Below are positions 24,354 to 33,535 of a DNA stretch of 64,000 nucleotides, in pieces (position 1 is the stretch's first letter; every line of letters starts with the position of its first letter). Both the position numbers and the translations under genes were made by a program. Source of the stretch: Bacteroidota bacterium (GTDB lineage Bacteria > Bacteroidota > Ignavibacteria > Kapaibacteriales > Kapaibacteriaceae); contig JAFDZT010000002.1 in assembly GCA_018266735.1 (NCBI GenBank), forward strand, positions 712,023-776,022, written 5' to 3'. The notes beneath the pieces are model-generated. The model searched no databases, was not told where the DNA came from, and saw only the letters and a program-made list of their open reading frames with translations.

Positions 24354-25883
24354 TCATTCTCTTATAAACATCGTTCCTCTCGGCACTTCCACGCGCATTG
24401 CACCGGGCGTGAGCTCTCCGGAATACACCACACCGAGCCACCGACCGAGAACGTCGTAGGCATTGAGCTGTAGGTTGATCGCTCGATCGGAGCGAATGGT
24501 GGCATGCGTCATGCCGGGAAGATGATCGATCGTCACCGTGCCGCCTTGCAACCCTTCACGGACATCGAGTGCGATGGACTCCAGTGTTCCGCGGGGTGTG
24601 AGGTCTTTGCCAACAAAGGCAGGATGGTTGGCGGGATAGCGGTTGATCTTGAAGACCGACGTGCCAAGCGGGATCTGTCCTTGTGTGGCCACGCGGTCCT
24701 TGCCCACCGGACTCACATACTTCCACACCACGGTGCTGTCTCGCGTGACCTCGACGAAGACGCCTTGATCGCCGAGACAAGCAAGGGCATTGCCATTCGG
24801 TTGACGGGTCCATCCACTCACGATCTGGGCCACGAATCGATCTCCCGGCGGAGCCGCGTAGCGCCACGTGAGCGTGTCAGGAAGGTAGGTGCCTCTTTCT
24901 CCGAGCATGTAGGAACCCGTTGCGTCGAGCGTAGGCACGATCTCGTCGAGCGAAGAATAGTTTCCGCCCGGACGTCGAACACCATTATTGAAGATCGTGA
25001 TGTTGCCTTCGCCCGGCGTGCCGCGCGGGATCCAACGGGCATCGTGCTGACCGAAGAGTTGCTGGTCTGAGCTTGTCCCACGACCATAGTTCTTGGGATT
25101 GCCCCATCGATAAACGATCGCTCCCGTACTGCGCTTGATCACGATGATCTCATTGATCCCATGCACGCTCAACATCACTTCGTCGCGTTCAGGATGATAG
25201 CGTACGCTATTCAAATGCAACCAATCGGGATAGCTCGTTCCTGCATTGATATCAAGAAGCTCCGGATGCTCCGAGAGCACACCAAAGTTAGCCCCCAACG
25301 GGTCGGCGTTCTGGATCACATGCTCGCGCGCATCCCACTCCCAGACCACCTCGCCACTGTCGGCACCAACGGGTCGCACTTCGACAATGCGCTCAAACCA
25401 TAGCGAGGTGTCGCGTTTCGTTGTGTCTCGTCGACCGAGTTTGTTTGCAGAATCAATTGAGATCGAATACCATGCCATCAGCATCACGTTGCCGTTCGGC
25501 ATCACTTCGACATCGTGATGGGTTGTGCCGACGAGCGGACCTGGTCGATATGTCCATCGGACGGATCCATCCCAGTTGATGATCTCGACCACACCACCAC
25601 CAACTGCACCATTGATGATCGGACCCGAGGCAGCGAGCTTGCCCGCACGCAGAATGGCGCCATCATCAAGGAGCATCGTTGCAAGTCCGCTCTTGTATTG
25701 GCTTGGCCATGTGTGAACGAGCTGACCATCCGTATCGATGAGATAGGTGGTCGTCGTGAACGTTGGCGAGAACAGCGTATAGCCGGGCTGCGTACGCGAG
25801 GCGTCGTGCGTGAGCACACCCACCGTCTGCGCATGCAAGACGCCAACCGAAGCAACAAGAACGATCAGGCGAATGAAGATCAC
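24354..25883 (-). CDS. Secreted arylsulfotransferase-like (ASST) protein, paralog 1
   Basis: 509 aa with a GTG start that overlaps the stop of the upstream paralog (GTGA). Signal peptide MIFIRLIVLVASVGVLHAQ. The body is a six-bladed propeller of the ASST/bacterial aryl-sulfate sulfotransferase type: TYLIDTDGQLVHTWP, GTTHHDVEVMPNGNVMLMAW, VVWEWDAREHVI, WLHLNSVRYHPERDEVMLSVHGINEIIVI, GQHDARW, and GNALACLGDQGVFVEVT. The His residues in THHDVEV, LHLNSV and GQHD match those used for sulfuryl transfer in the family. The last 40 residues (AYDVLGRWLGVV..VEVPRGTMFI) look like a short T9SS-type sorting tail. The in vivo substrate is unknown. Confidence 0.85.
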   Translation of the reverse strand: MIFIRLIVLVASVGVLHAQTVGVLTHDASRTQPGYTLFSPTFTTTTYLIDTDGQLVHTWPSQYKSGLATMLLDDGAILRAGKLAASGPIINGAVGGGVVEIINWDGSVRWTYRPGPLVGTTHHDVEVMPNGNVMLMAWYSISIDSANKLGRRDTTKRDTSLWFERIVEVRPVGADSGEVVWEWDAREHVIQNADPLGANFGVLSEHPELLDINAGTSYPDWLHLNSVRYHPERDEVMLSVHGINEIIVIKRSTGAIVYRWGNPKNYGRGTSSDQQLFGQHDARWIPRGTPGEGNITIFNNGVRRPGGNYSSLDEIVPTLDATGSYMLGERGTYLPDTLTWRYAAPPGDRFVAQIVSGWTRQPNGNALACLGDQGVFVEVTRDSTVVWKYVSPVGKDRVATQGQIPLGTSVFKINRYPANHPAFVGKDLTPRGTLESIALDVREGLQGGTVTIDHLPGMTHATIRSDRAINLQLNAYDVLGRWLGVVYSGELTPGAMRVEVPRGTMFIRE

Positions 25884-27430
25884 GGTCGTGCCTTTGCAAC
25901 AAGGATCTGTGTCCCTCTCGGAACACGAACAGTGCGAACACTCTGATCGAGCTCGCCATCGAAGACCACTTCAAGCAATCTGCCGAGCACATCGTAAGCG
26001 CAGATCTGAAGGTGTTGCTGTACGTCGGCGGAGATCCGGGCCACTTCTGCACCGGGTGCATGTTCGATATGCACACCTTCGAGCATCGGCGCCTCGAACA
26101 CGCTCAACGGACCGTCTTCAAGTTTGCCCATGGGGGCAAGATTACGTCCTACAAGAGCAGGATGATCGAACGGAATGCGCGAGATCTTGAAGACATTGGA
26201 GTTCATCGGGATCTGTCCTTGCGTGACGATACCGTTCAAGCCCACCGGACTCACATACTTCCACACAAGATCGCCTTGCATCGTCACTTCGAGGAAGGTG
26301 CCCACCGGTCCAAGACAGATCACGGCATTGCCGTTGGGCTGACGTGACCAGCCGCTGATGTTCTGTGCATAGAAGGTCTCGCCTTGCTGTCCGGCGTACT
26401 GCCAGACAGCCTCGGTTGGACCGAACGCCTTGCCGCTCTCGAGCACATAGTTGCCCGATGCATCGATCGGTGGAACGAGCTCTTCAAGCACGGTGGCATT
26501 TCCACCCGGACGTCCGTTACCGTTGTTGAACACCGTGATGTGCCCCGCACCCGGCAGGCCGGTCTTGATCCACTTTGTATCGTGCTGCCCGAAGAGCTTC
26601 TCATCCGCAGCCGTGCCTCGACCGTAGTTCATCGGATTCCCCCATCGATACACGATGGCACCTGTGCTCCGCTTGATCACGATAAACTCGTCAAGTCCAT
26701 GCAGACTTGCGATCACTTCATCACGCTCCGGATTGTAGGCGATCGCATTCATGTGCAACCATCCCTTGTTGGTCCCTCCGGCGTTGATGTTGATGAGCTC
26801 GGGATGCTCGCTGACCACACCATAGTTAGGCTTTGCTGGGTCGACATCTTGTATGAGGTGCTGTTGTGCATCCCACATCCACACGATCTCTCCGCTATCT
26901 GCACCGATAGGGCGCAGCTCAATGATGCGTTCGAACCACAACGTCGTGTCGGTGAGCAGCGAGTCGATGCGTCCCAAACCGAGCGCCGTTGCACGCGACA
27001 CCGGATACCATGCCGAGAACAGCACATTGCCGTTGGGCATGATGTCGAGATCGTGATGCTGACGTCCGCTATCACTGTAGTAGAGATACGACCACACGCG
27101 CTCTCCATCCCACGTGAACCGATCCAATGAACCACCGGCACCGCCACCCGCAAGCGGGTCCTTCACGCTCGGCGTTCCCGCACGAATGATCGAACCGTCG
27201 GACAGCAAACGCACAGCATGACCGGTGCGATACCGCCCAGGCCACGTATGCACCACCTGTCCGTCCTTGTCGATGAGATACGTCGTCGTCGCCTGCTGCG
27301 GCGCAAAGATGGTGTACCCCGGAAACATCCGTGCAGAGTCCTGTACGAGCACGCCCACGGTCTGCGCATAGAGGGAAGGACCTGCAAAGGCGGCAAGGAG
27401 CAAAGCGAGGAGGATCGTTGTCTTCTTCAT
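25880..27430 (-). CDS. Secreted arylsulfotransferase-like (ASST) protein, paralog 2
   Basis: 516 aa from the ATG at 27430 (MKKTTILLALLLAAFAGPSLYAQ signal peptide). It is strongly similar along its length to the gene that follows it, with the same blade motifs: TYLIDKDGQVVHTWPG, RQHHDLDIMPNGNVLFSAWYP, WLHMNAIAYNPERDEVIASLHGLDEFIVI, GQHDTKW and GNAVICLGPVGTFLEVT, and the same end (AYDVLGRLLEVVFDGEL..VRVPRGTQILVA). A tandem duplication is the simplest explanation. The His residues expected for ASST catalysis are kept in both copies. The two genes overlap by 4 nt. The upstream spacer is made of heptamer repeats. Confidence 0.85.
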   Translation of the reverse strand: MKKTTILLALLLAAFAGPSLYAQTVGVLVQDSARMFPGYTIFAPQQATTTYLIDKDGQVVHTWPGRYRTGHAVRLLSDGSIIRAGTPSVKDPLAGGGAGGSLDRFTWDGERVWSYLYYSDSGRQHHDLDIMPNGNVLFSAWYPVSRATALGLGRIDSLLTDTTLWFERIIELRPIGADSGEIVWMWDAQQHLIQDVDPAKPNYGVVSEHPELININAGGTNKGWLHMNAIAYNPERDEVIASLHGLDEFIVIKRSTGAIVYRWGNPMNYGRGTAADEKLFGQHDTKWIKTGLPGAGHITVFNNGNGRPGGNATVLEELVPPIDASGNYVLESGKAFGPTEAVWQYAGQQGETFYAQNISGWSRQPNGNAVICLGPVGTFLEVTMQGDLVWKYVSPVGLNGIVTQGQIPMNSNVFKISRIPFDHPALVGRNLAPMGKLEDGPLSVFEAPMLEGVHIEHAPGAEVARISADVQQHLQICAYDVLGRLLEVVFDGELDQSVRTVRVPRGTQILVAKARP

Positions 27431-27485
27431 TCTTGATTCTTCATTATTCTTCATTGCATTCTGTATTCTTGATTCTGTATTCCTC
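27429..27485 (+). repeat. Degenerate ATTCTKN heptamer array
   Basis: The spacer between the aldo/keto reductase stop and the ASST start (plus the first bases of the latter) reads as imperfect 7-bp units: ATTCTTG, ATTCTTC, ATTCTTC, ATTCTGT, ATTCTTG, ATTCTGT and ATTCCTC, with two short interruptions. The units match those of the hairpin at 24267-24342. Confidence 0.6.
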
Positions 27486-27497
27486 TTCGGATCTCCC

Positions 27498-28469
27498 CTA
27501 CCACGCATACGCTTCCGGCGCTTCGCCTCCAGGTCCGGGCCAGATCTCGTCCAACCGCGTCAGTGTTGCTTCATCGAGCACCACGTCGAGCGCTTTCACG
27601 TTGGCTTCCAATTGTTCCATCGTACGCGGACCGATGATGGGCGAGGTCACGTCCTTGCGCGAAAGCACCCATGCCAAAGCAACATCGGCATAGTCCACGC
27701 CGATCTCGCGACACAATGCTTCGTAGGCTTCCACTTTGGGTCGGAGCCGTTCTGCCGATGCGAGCAGGGCCGGACGTTGACGGCGCACCGTATCGGTCTC
27801 CGAGAACACGCCGCATAGCAGACCACCGGCAAGCGGACTCCATGGGATGAGTGCCATTCCGTAGTTGCGGGCGGACGGGATCACTTCGAGTTCGATATGT
27901 CGGTTTCGCAACGAGTACACGCTTTGCTCAGAAACCAGTCCAAGGAAGTTTCGTTTCATCGCGATCTCATTGGCCTGGGCGATGTTCCATCCGGCAAAGT
28001 TGCTCGACCCCAGATACGTGATCTTCCCCTCGCGCACCAACTGCTCCATGGCCTGATACACTTCTTCCCATGGTGCCTTTTTATCGATGTGGTGCATTTG
28101 GTAGAGATCGATGTGGTCCGTCTGTAGACGACGCAGCGAATCTTCACAGGCCTTGCGGATATGATAGGCACTCAGGCCGCGGTCGTTCACTCGGTCCGAC
28201 ATGAAACTGTAGACCTTTGTAGCGAGGACGATCTTCTCTCGCCGCCCTCCTCCCTGCTTCATCCATCGACCGATGACTTCCTCTGTGGTGCCGCGCCCCT
28301 TTTCATAGCCGTACACGTTGGCCGTGTCGAAGAAATTGATCCCGTGCTCCAAGGCCCGATCCATGATGGAGAAGGAGTCTGCCTCGCTCGTCACTTGACC
28401 GAAGTTCATGGTGCCGAGACAGAGTTTGGAAACCTGAAGGGCCGTGCGGCCGAGTGCTACGTATTGCAT
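27498..28469 (-). CDS. Aldo/keto reductase
   Basis: 323 aa, cytosolic NADPH-dependent (alpha/beta)8 barrel reductase of the YajO/potassium-channel-beta-like subgroup. Catalytic tetrad in order: Asp48 (FFDTANVYG), Tyr53, Lys85 (LATKVYSF) and His126 (YQMHHID). The NADPH-binding loop [23 protein letters not shown] sits near the C-terminus. The start was set at the ATG at 28469 ([24 protein letters not shown]) because the 83 residues in frame upstream lack family similarity. A TATATTCG box lies 23 nt upstream. Divergent from leuS. The substrate is unknown. Confidence 0.92.
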   Translation of the reverse strand: MQYVALGRTALQVSKLCLGTMNFGQVTSEADSFSIMDRALEHGINFFDTANVYGYEKGRGTTEEVIGRWMKQGGGRREKIVLATKVYSFMSDRVNDRGLSAYHIRKACEDSLRRLQTDHIDLYQMHHIDKKAPWEEVYQAMEQLVREGKITYLGSSNFAGWNIAQANEIAMKRNFLGLVSEQSVYSLRNRHIELEVIPSARNYGMALIPWSPLAGGLLCGVFSETDTVRRQRPALLASAERLRPKVEAYEALCREIGVDYADVALAWVLSRKDVTSPIIGPRTMEQLEANVKALDVVLDEATLTRLDEIWPGPGGEAPEAYAW

Positions 28470-28492
28470 GCGCTGCGATGGAAAGTGAGCCT

Positions 28493-28500
28493 CGAATATA
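28493..28500 (-). promoter_or_regulatory. Candidate -7 element of the aldo/keto reductase gene (TATATTCG)
   Basis: The minus-strand read TATATTCG is 23 nt upstream of the ATG at 28469. It differs from TAnnTTTG at one position. It lies in the 77-nt divergent spacer with leuS. Confidence 0.35.
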
Positions 28501-28509
28501 CGCCGTTCG

Positions 28510-28517
28510 TATCTTAC
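28510..28517 (+). promoter_or_regulatory. Candidate -10/-7 element of leuS (TATCTTAC)
   Basis: TATCTTAC carries the TATCTT core seen at other starts and is 29 nt before the ATG at 28547. No T-box leader or leucine attenuator fits in the short spacer. Confidence 0.3.
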
Positions 28518-28546
28518 CGACCTTCTGTACCACTGTAAAAACACCC

Positions 28547-31096
28547 ATGCACGTACCGTTCTCGACGATCGATCCCAAATGGCAACAGTACTGGGCCGAC
28601 CATCACATCCATCGTGTTGACGACGACCATTCGAAGCCCAAGTATTACGTTCTCGACATGTTCCCCTATCCGTCGGGCGCTGGCCTGCATATCGGACACC
28701 CCGAGGGCTACACGGCAACGGACATCGTAGCGCGTTTCAAGCGTATGTGCGGGTACAACGTATTGCATCCGATGGGTTTCGATGCGTTCGGTCTGCCTAC
28801 CGAACGGTACTCCATGACCACGGGCATTCCGCCTGCCATGGCCACCGAGGCCAACATCGCCACATTCAAGAAACAGCTGAACATGTTGGGCTTCAACTAC
28901 GATTGGAGCAGAGAGGTGAACACCACCGATCCATCGTATTACCGATGGACACAGTGGATGTTCTTGCTGGTCTACAATTCGTGGTTCGATGAAGCGCAAC
29001 AACGTGCACGTCCCATTGCAGAACTTCCCATCCCTGCCACCATCACCGACCCGCTCGACCGTGAAGCCTACATCGATGCAAAACGTTTGGCCTTCATTGC
29101 GTATTCGCCTGTGAATTGGTGCGAAGCGTTGGGCACCGTCCTTGCCAACGAGGAGGTGGATGAATGGAAGGAGAAGGGCTATACGGTGGAACGGCGGCCA
29201 ATGCGACAATGGATGCTGCGCATCACGGCCTATGCGGAACGATTGTTGAACGATCTCGACGGACTTGACTGGCCGACCTCTACGGTTGAAATGCAACGTC
29301 ATTGGATCGGCAAGAGCGAAGGCGCGGAAGTGCGCTTCAATGTTGACGGGACGGAGCATGCGATCTCTGTGTTCACCACCAGACCCGACACGATCTTTGG
29401 TGCCACGTATCTGGTGCTCGCGCCCGAGCATCCGCTGGTGGAGTGGATCGTAAGCGCTGAACAGCGCGCCCATGTTGCATTGTATCGTGATGCGGCATCG
29501 ATGAAGAGCGATCTTGAGCGAACGGAGTTGGCAAAGGACAAGACCGGCGTGTTCACCGGCGCCTATGCTATCAATCCGGCAAGTGGAGAGCGTGTTCCGA
29601 TCTGGGTGGCCGACTATGTGCTGGCCCATTATGGAACGGGGGCCATCATGGCCGTGCCCGGACACGATGCGCGCGACCATGCCTTTGCACGCGAGTTCGG
29701 ACTGCCCATCCTCCAAGTGGTAGCACCGTCAGACGGAACCACTGTCGACATTCTGCAAGAGGCCTTCACCGATGCCGGTGTGAACGTGCACTCAGCGAAC
29801 GAGCAGGTATCGTTGAACGGACGTGCCACGTCCGAAGCAAAGGAAACGATCGCCACATGGATCGAGGCTCAAGGCATCGGTACGCGGCGCGTGCAATACA
29901 AACTGCGCGATTGGTTGTTCTCCCGACAGCGCTATTGGGGCGAGCCGATCCCCATCATGTTCTTCGACGATGGGACGAAGCGAGCGCTCGACGAGGACGA
30001 GCTTCCCCTCGTCCTTCCACCCGTGAAGGAATTCAAACCATCCGGCACAGGCGAATCACCGTTGGCAACGGTGCCGGAGTGGGTGAGCTTTACGGATGCG
30101 AAAACAGGCAAGCATGCGCGGTTCGAAACGAACACCATGCCGCAATGGGCCGGCTCGTGCTGGTATTACTTGCGGTTCTGCGATCCGCACAACAACGAAA
30201 CGTTCTGTGCGCCCGACAAAGAGGCGTATTGGATGGGAGATTCTGGCGTCGACCTGTACATGGGCGGGAGCGAGCATGCCGTGCTGCACTTGCTGTACGC
30301 ACGCTTCTGGCATAAGGTGTTGTACGATCATGGTCTGGTGCACACCACCGAACCATTCAAGCGCGTCTTCCATCAGGGCCTGATCATGGGCGAGGATGGA
30401 CGGAAGATGTCGAAGTCGCTTGGCAACGTGGTGAATCCCGACGATGTGGTACGCGAGTATGGTGCGGATGCACTTCGCTTGTACGAGATGTTCCTTGGTC
30501 CGCTCGAAGCATCGAAGCCTTGGAACACGAAGGGACTCGACGGGATCTCGCGCTTCCTGAATCGCGCATGGCGACTCATCGTGAATGAAGAAGGCACACT
30601 GTCCGAATCGGTGCAACCCGTGCCCTGTACACCGGAGCAAGATCTGGTGCTGCACACGACGATCAAGAAAACACGCGTCGACATCGATGCGTTGAGTTTC
30701 AATACATCGATCGCACAATTCATGGTGTTCGTGAACGAGTTCACGCCCGCCACCATCCGTCCGCGTGTGGCCATGGAACAGTTCGTGCAGTGCTTGGCAC
30801 CGTTCGCACCACATGTGGCCGAAGAGCTGTGGTCGGTGCTTGGACATACGACGAGCGTCTTCTTGTCCGCCTATCCCGAAGTGGACGAATCTAAACTCGT
30901 CACCTCAGAAGTGGAGATCGTGTTGCAAGTGAACAGCAAGATCCGCGGCAAGATGATGGTACCGTCAGATGCCGATGCCGCTACCATGGAAGCATTGGCA
31001 TTTGCGCATCCCGTGCTGGCCGCAGCCATGGAAGGAACAACGCTTCGGAAGAAAGTGATCGTCCCCGGAAAGCTCGTCAATGTCATCGTCAGCTAA
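28547..31096 (+). CDS. leuS: Leucyl-tRNA synthetase
   Basis: 849-aa class I synthetase that charges tRNA-Leu. HIGH is at 48-51 ([18 protein letters not shown]) and KMSKS at 620-624 ([14 protein letters not shown]). The CP1 editing domain between them contains the threonine-rich [23 protein letters not shown] and the Asp-bearing [12 protein letters not shown]. The C-terminal anticodon-binding domain ends with [13 protein letters not shown]. The length and order are those of bacterial LeuRS. The start was set at the ATG at 28547 ([16 protein letters not shown]), where homology begins. The 3' end overlaps the following secreted-protein gene by 17 nt. Confidence 0.97.
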   Translation: MHVPFSTIDPKWQQYWADHHIHRVDDDHSKPKYYVLDMFPYPSGAGLHIGHPEGYTATDIVARFKRMCGYNVLHPMGFDAFGLPTERYSMTTGIPPAMATEANIATFKKQLNMLGFNYDWSREVNTTDPSYYRWTQWMFLLVYNSWFDEAQQRARPIAELPIPATITDPLDREAYIDAKRLAFIAYSPVNWCEALGTVLANEEVDEWKEKGYTVERRPMRQWMLRITAYAERLLNDLDGLDWPTSTVEMQRHWIGKSEGAEVRFNVDGTEHAISVFTTRPDTIFGATYLVLAPEHPLVEWIVSAEQRAHVALYRDAASMKSDLERTELAKDKTGVFTGAYAINPASGERVPIWVADYVLAHYGTGAIMAVPGHDARDHAFAREFGLPILQVVAPSDGTTVDILQEAFTDAGVNVHSANEQVSLNGRATSEAKETIATWIEAQGIGTRRVQYKLRDWLFSRQRYWGEPIPIMFFDDGTKRALDEDELPLVLPPVKEFKPSGTGESPLATVPEWVSFTDAKTGKHARFETNTMPQWAGSCWYYLRFCDPHNNETFCAPDKEAYWMGDSGVDLYMGGSEHAVLHLLYARFWHKVLYDHGLVHTTEPFKRVFHQGLIMGEDGRKMSKSLGNVVNPDDVVREYGADALRLYEMFLGPLEASKPWNTKGLDGISRFLNRAWRLIVNEEGTLSESVQPVPCTPEQDLVLHTTIKKTRVDIDALSFNTSIAQFMVFVNEFTPATIRPRVAMEQFVQCLAPFAPHVAEELWSVLGHTTSVFLSAYPEVDESKLVTSEVEIVLQVNSKIRGKMMVPSDADAATMEALAFAHPVLAAAMEGTTLRKKVIVPGKLVNVIVS

Positions 31097-32282
31097 CATC
31101 ATCATTCTGCTGGTGCTCCTTGCCTGCTCGGTACGAGCACAAGGTCCGGCCTTTGCAGGTCCGTTCGAGACCGGACGCCTCTGCTCACCACCATTGAACG
31201 AGGCGTCGGGTCTGGTGATGACCACTGGTCCCACGTCGTTGTTGTGGGCCATCAACGATTCGGGCGACTCGTCCTTCGTCTACGGCTTCATGCAGAACGG
31301 CACACTCGTCAAGCGCCTCTACATTCCCAATGCGACCAATCGCGATTGGGAAGACCTTGCGTACGGACCGGGTCCCGATGCCAAGCACCGCTACTTCTAC
31401 ATTGCCGAGATCGGCGACAACAATGCCAAGGCCTCGTCGGTGGTGATCTATCGCGTCCCCGTGGACGAAGACCCCATCCCCTCGCAGTATTCGGCGGCAA
31501 CGCGCACGTGTGCCTTCACGCGCGACACGAGCGAAGCGGCGACGCGATTCGAGTTCGTGTATCCCGACGGAGCACGCGATGCCGAAACACTCTTGCTCGA
31601 TCCGCTCACGTTGGACATCTACATCGTAACGAAGCGTGAGCGCGCATCGCGCGTCTATCGCGCACCGTTCCCGCAACACAGCAATAGCATCGACACGTTG
31701 CAGTTCGTGACCACGCTTCCCTTCTACCTTGCCACCGGCGGAGACGTCTCGCATAACGGACAAGAAGTGCTCATCAAGAACTACACCCACGTGTACCACT
31801 GGACGCGACAAGGGGCCGAGCCGCTTTCGGAGACGTTGCGACGTCAGCCGGAACAGGTCACCTACATGCCCGAGCCGCAAGGTGAGGCCATTGCATGGAA
31901 TGCCGACGATACGGGATACTATACAACGAGCGAGCAAGAGGACTCCGCCACCTTTCCGCCTCGCATCTACTTCTACACGCGTGTTGCCTACATCTCGGCC
32001 ATAGCCGAGATGCGCGACGTGAAACGTCCGCAGATCAGCGTACTGCCCGTGGATGGCGCACCGCGAAAGTTCGTGATCCGGTATTCCATCACCGATCAGG
32101 CCAACGTGCATTTGTCGATCTTGAACGCCTTTGTCTTCAAGGTGCGTGACGTTGGACAGGCTTCCACCGAGGGTGGACTCATGGAGCAGGAAGTGGACCT
32201 GAGCGATCAGGCACCGGGCACCTACATTGCCGTGCTCGAGGCAGGTCAGTACTACGCCTCCGTCCCGTTCACGATCCGCTAG
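31080..32282 (+). CDS. Secreted beta-propeller-like protein of unknown function
   Basis: 400 aa. Signal peptide (about 1-20, ..[10 protein letters not shown]), then repeats resembling propeller blades: [113 protein letters not shown] and [22 protein letters not shown]. This order is reminiscent of the SdiA-regulated/YjiK and phytase-like secreted propellers, but I cannot name a function. A short C-terminal beta domain ([19 protein letters not shown]...[10 protein letters not shown]) resembles a sorting-type domain. It begins inside the 3' end of leuS, an odd pairing that may reflect compactness only. The last 14 nt overlap the convergent MFS gene. Confidence 0.7.
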   Translation: MSSSANIIILLVLLACSVRAQGPAFAGPFETGRLCSPPLNEASGLVMTTGPTSLLWAINDSGDSSFVYGFMQNGTLVKRLYIPNATNRDWEDLAYGPGPDAKHRYFYIAEIGDNNAKASSVVIYRVPVDEDPIPSQYSAATRTCAFTRDTSEAATRFEFVYPDGARDAETLLLDPLTLDIYIVTKRERASRVYRAPFPQHSNSIDTLQFVTTLPFYLATGGDVSHNGQEVLIKNYTHVYHWTRQGAEPLSETLRRQPEQVTYMPEPQGEAIAWNADDTGYYTTSEQEDSATFPPRIYFYTRVAYISAIAEMRDVKRPQISVLPVDGAPRKFVIRYSITDQANVHLSILNAFVFKVRDVGQASTEGGLMEQEVDLSDQAPGTYIAVLEAGQYYASVPFTIR

Positions 32283-33477
32283 TGCGCAGCGCGGCACGCC
32301 ATCGCCAAATGGCACCACCGAACGCAAGGGCGAAGAAGGCGGACGTGACCAGCAGCGCCGTGCTCAGGCCATGTCGGTCACCGATCATCCCCACCACCGG
32401 TCCCACCACAACGAAGATGGCTCGCACACCAAGCTGTCGCACCGAGAGCACGGTTGCACGCCGATCGCTCGACACGCGTGCATTGATGGCCGATGTGAAG
32501 ATGGGATTGCTCATACCGCGGGCAATGTAGAACACGGCAAGCAGCGGCAATGCGAAGAGGTGTTGCCACATTCCCAACACTGCAAGGGAGATCACCACAC
32601 CAATGCCAAGCAAGGTGATCACCGTCATGCCACCGATACGTCGTTCCACGGTGTGCGCCCGCATGGCCGCCACGCCAACAATGGCATTGCAGGCGGCCCA
32701 CAGCACACCGAACACGGCGATCGGTACGCCCGATGCCTGCCACCATGGTTGCACGAACCACACCATCGTGAGCGTGGAGCAACCCAGCACCGACGATGTG
32801 ATCAGCACCCACCGCAATGTTCGATCGTGCACGGTCACATCGCGCACGATATGCAGCACATCCCGCATCCCCGTCGCTCGCGTTTGCGAGACATGCACGG
32901 CCGGCTCGACCAGCAACAGCGCCAGCGGCACCATCATCACGGCCACACATGCCTGCACATAGAATGGCAACACCAGCGAGATCCCGGCAAGAGCGCCACC
33001 AACCACGCTGGCAACTGCCTCGCTGAAGTTCCCGGCGGACAGTCGATTCCCTTCCGCCTTCACACTGTATTGTGCCGTATCGAGCTCGAGCATCGTATCG
33101 TACAGCATGGCAGCATCCGTGCCCGACACAAAGCTGATGCCAATGGCAAGCAGTGTCTCCGCCCCAATGAAGGCCCAGAGCGTGCTCGCCCAGGGATAGC
33201 ACCACCAGCCAAGGACAATGAAGACGCTGCCGATGATCATCGTGCGACATCTGCCCACCACGTCGGAGAAGTAGCCACTTGGCACTTCGACCAGCACCAT
33301 CACGGCGGCGAAGACGGCCTGCAACAGCATCACGTCGGCCAAACCCAGTCCGCGCTGCTGAAAGAACACCACAATGATGGAGATTGTCACCATGAACGAC
33401 TGCACGATCTGGATCGCACGGAGCAGTTTCATGTTGCGAAGGAGAAGCGTAGGACGAGATGGAATGTTCGAAGGCAT
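32269..33477 (-). CDS. MFS transporter
   Basis: 402-aa inner-membrane carrier with about twelve hydrophobic segments. The loop-2/3 signature VPSGYFSDVVGRCRTM (a variant of G-x-x-x-D-x-x-G-R-[KR]) is clear; later helices include VVGGALAGISLVLPFYVQACV and AIFVVVGPVVGMIGDR. It looks like a drug/sugar-efflux-type 12-TM member, but the substrate cannot be inferred. The start was set at the ATG at 33477 (MPSNIPSRPTLLLRN); an upstream in-frame extension lacks support. Divergent (58 nt) from the serine hydrolase gene, with which it could share regulation. Confidence 0.87.
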   Translation of the reverse strand: MPSNIPSRPTLLLRNMKLLRAIQIVQSFMVTISIIVVFFQQRGLGLADVMLLQAVFAAVMVLVEVPSGYFSDVVGRCRTMIIGSVFIVLGWWCYPWASTLWAFIGAETLLAIGISFVSGTDAAMLYDTMLELDTAQYSVKAEGNRLSAGNFSEAVASVVGGALAGISLVLPFYVQACVAVMMVPLALLLVEPAVHVSQTRATGMRDVLHIVRDVTVHDRTLRWVLITSSVLGCSTLTMVWFVQPWWQASGVPIAVFGVLWAACNAIVGVAAMRAHTVERRIGGMTVITLLGIGVVISLAVLGMWQHLFALPLLAVFYIARGMSNPIFTSAINARVSSDRRATVLSVRQLGVRAIFVVVGPVVGMIGDRHGLSTALLVTSAFFALAFGGAIWRWRAALRTSGS

Positions 33478-33535
33478 GCAAGGTGGATTGGAAGAATCAT
33501 GCCATTTTTGTGACCGTATCAATCCTGAGGAATGC

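Noticed and set aside
28470..28718. N-terminal extension of the aldo/keto reductase
   Set aside because: It has no similarity to the family, overlaps the start of leuS, and the normal reductase N-terminus begins at 28469.
31185..32327. Minus-strand frame opposite the secreted propeller-like protein
   Set aside because: The plus-strand product has a signal peptide and repeated propeller motifs; the antisense frame has none.
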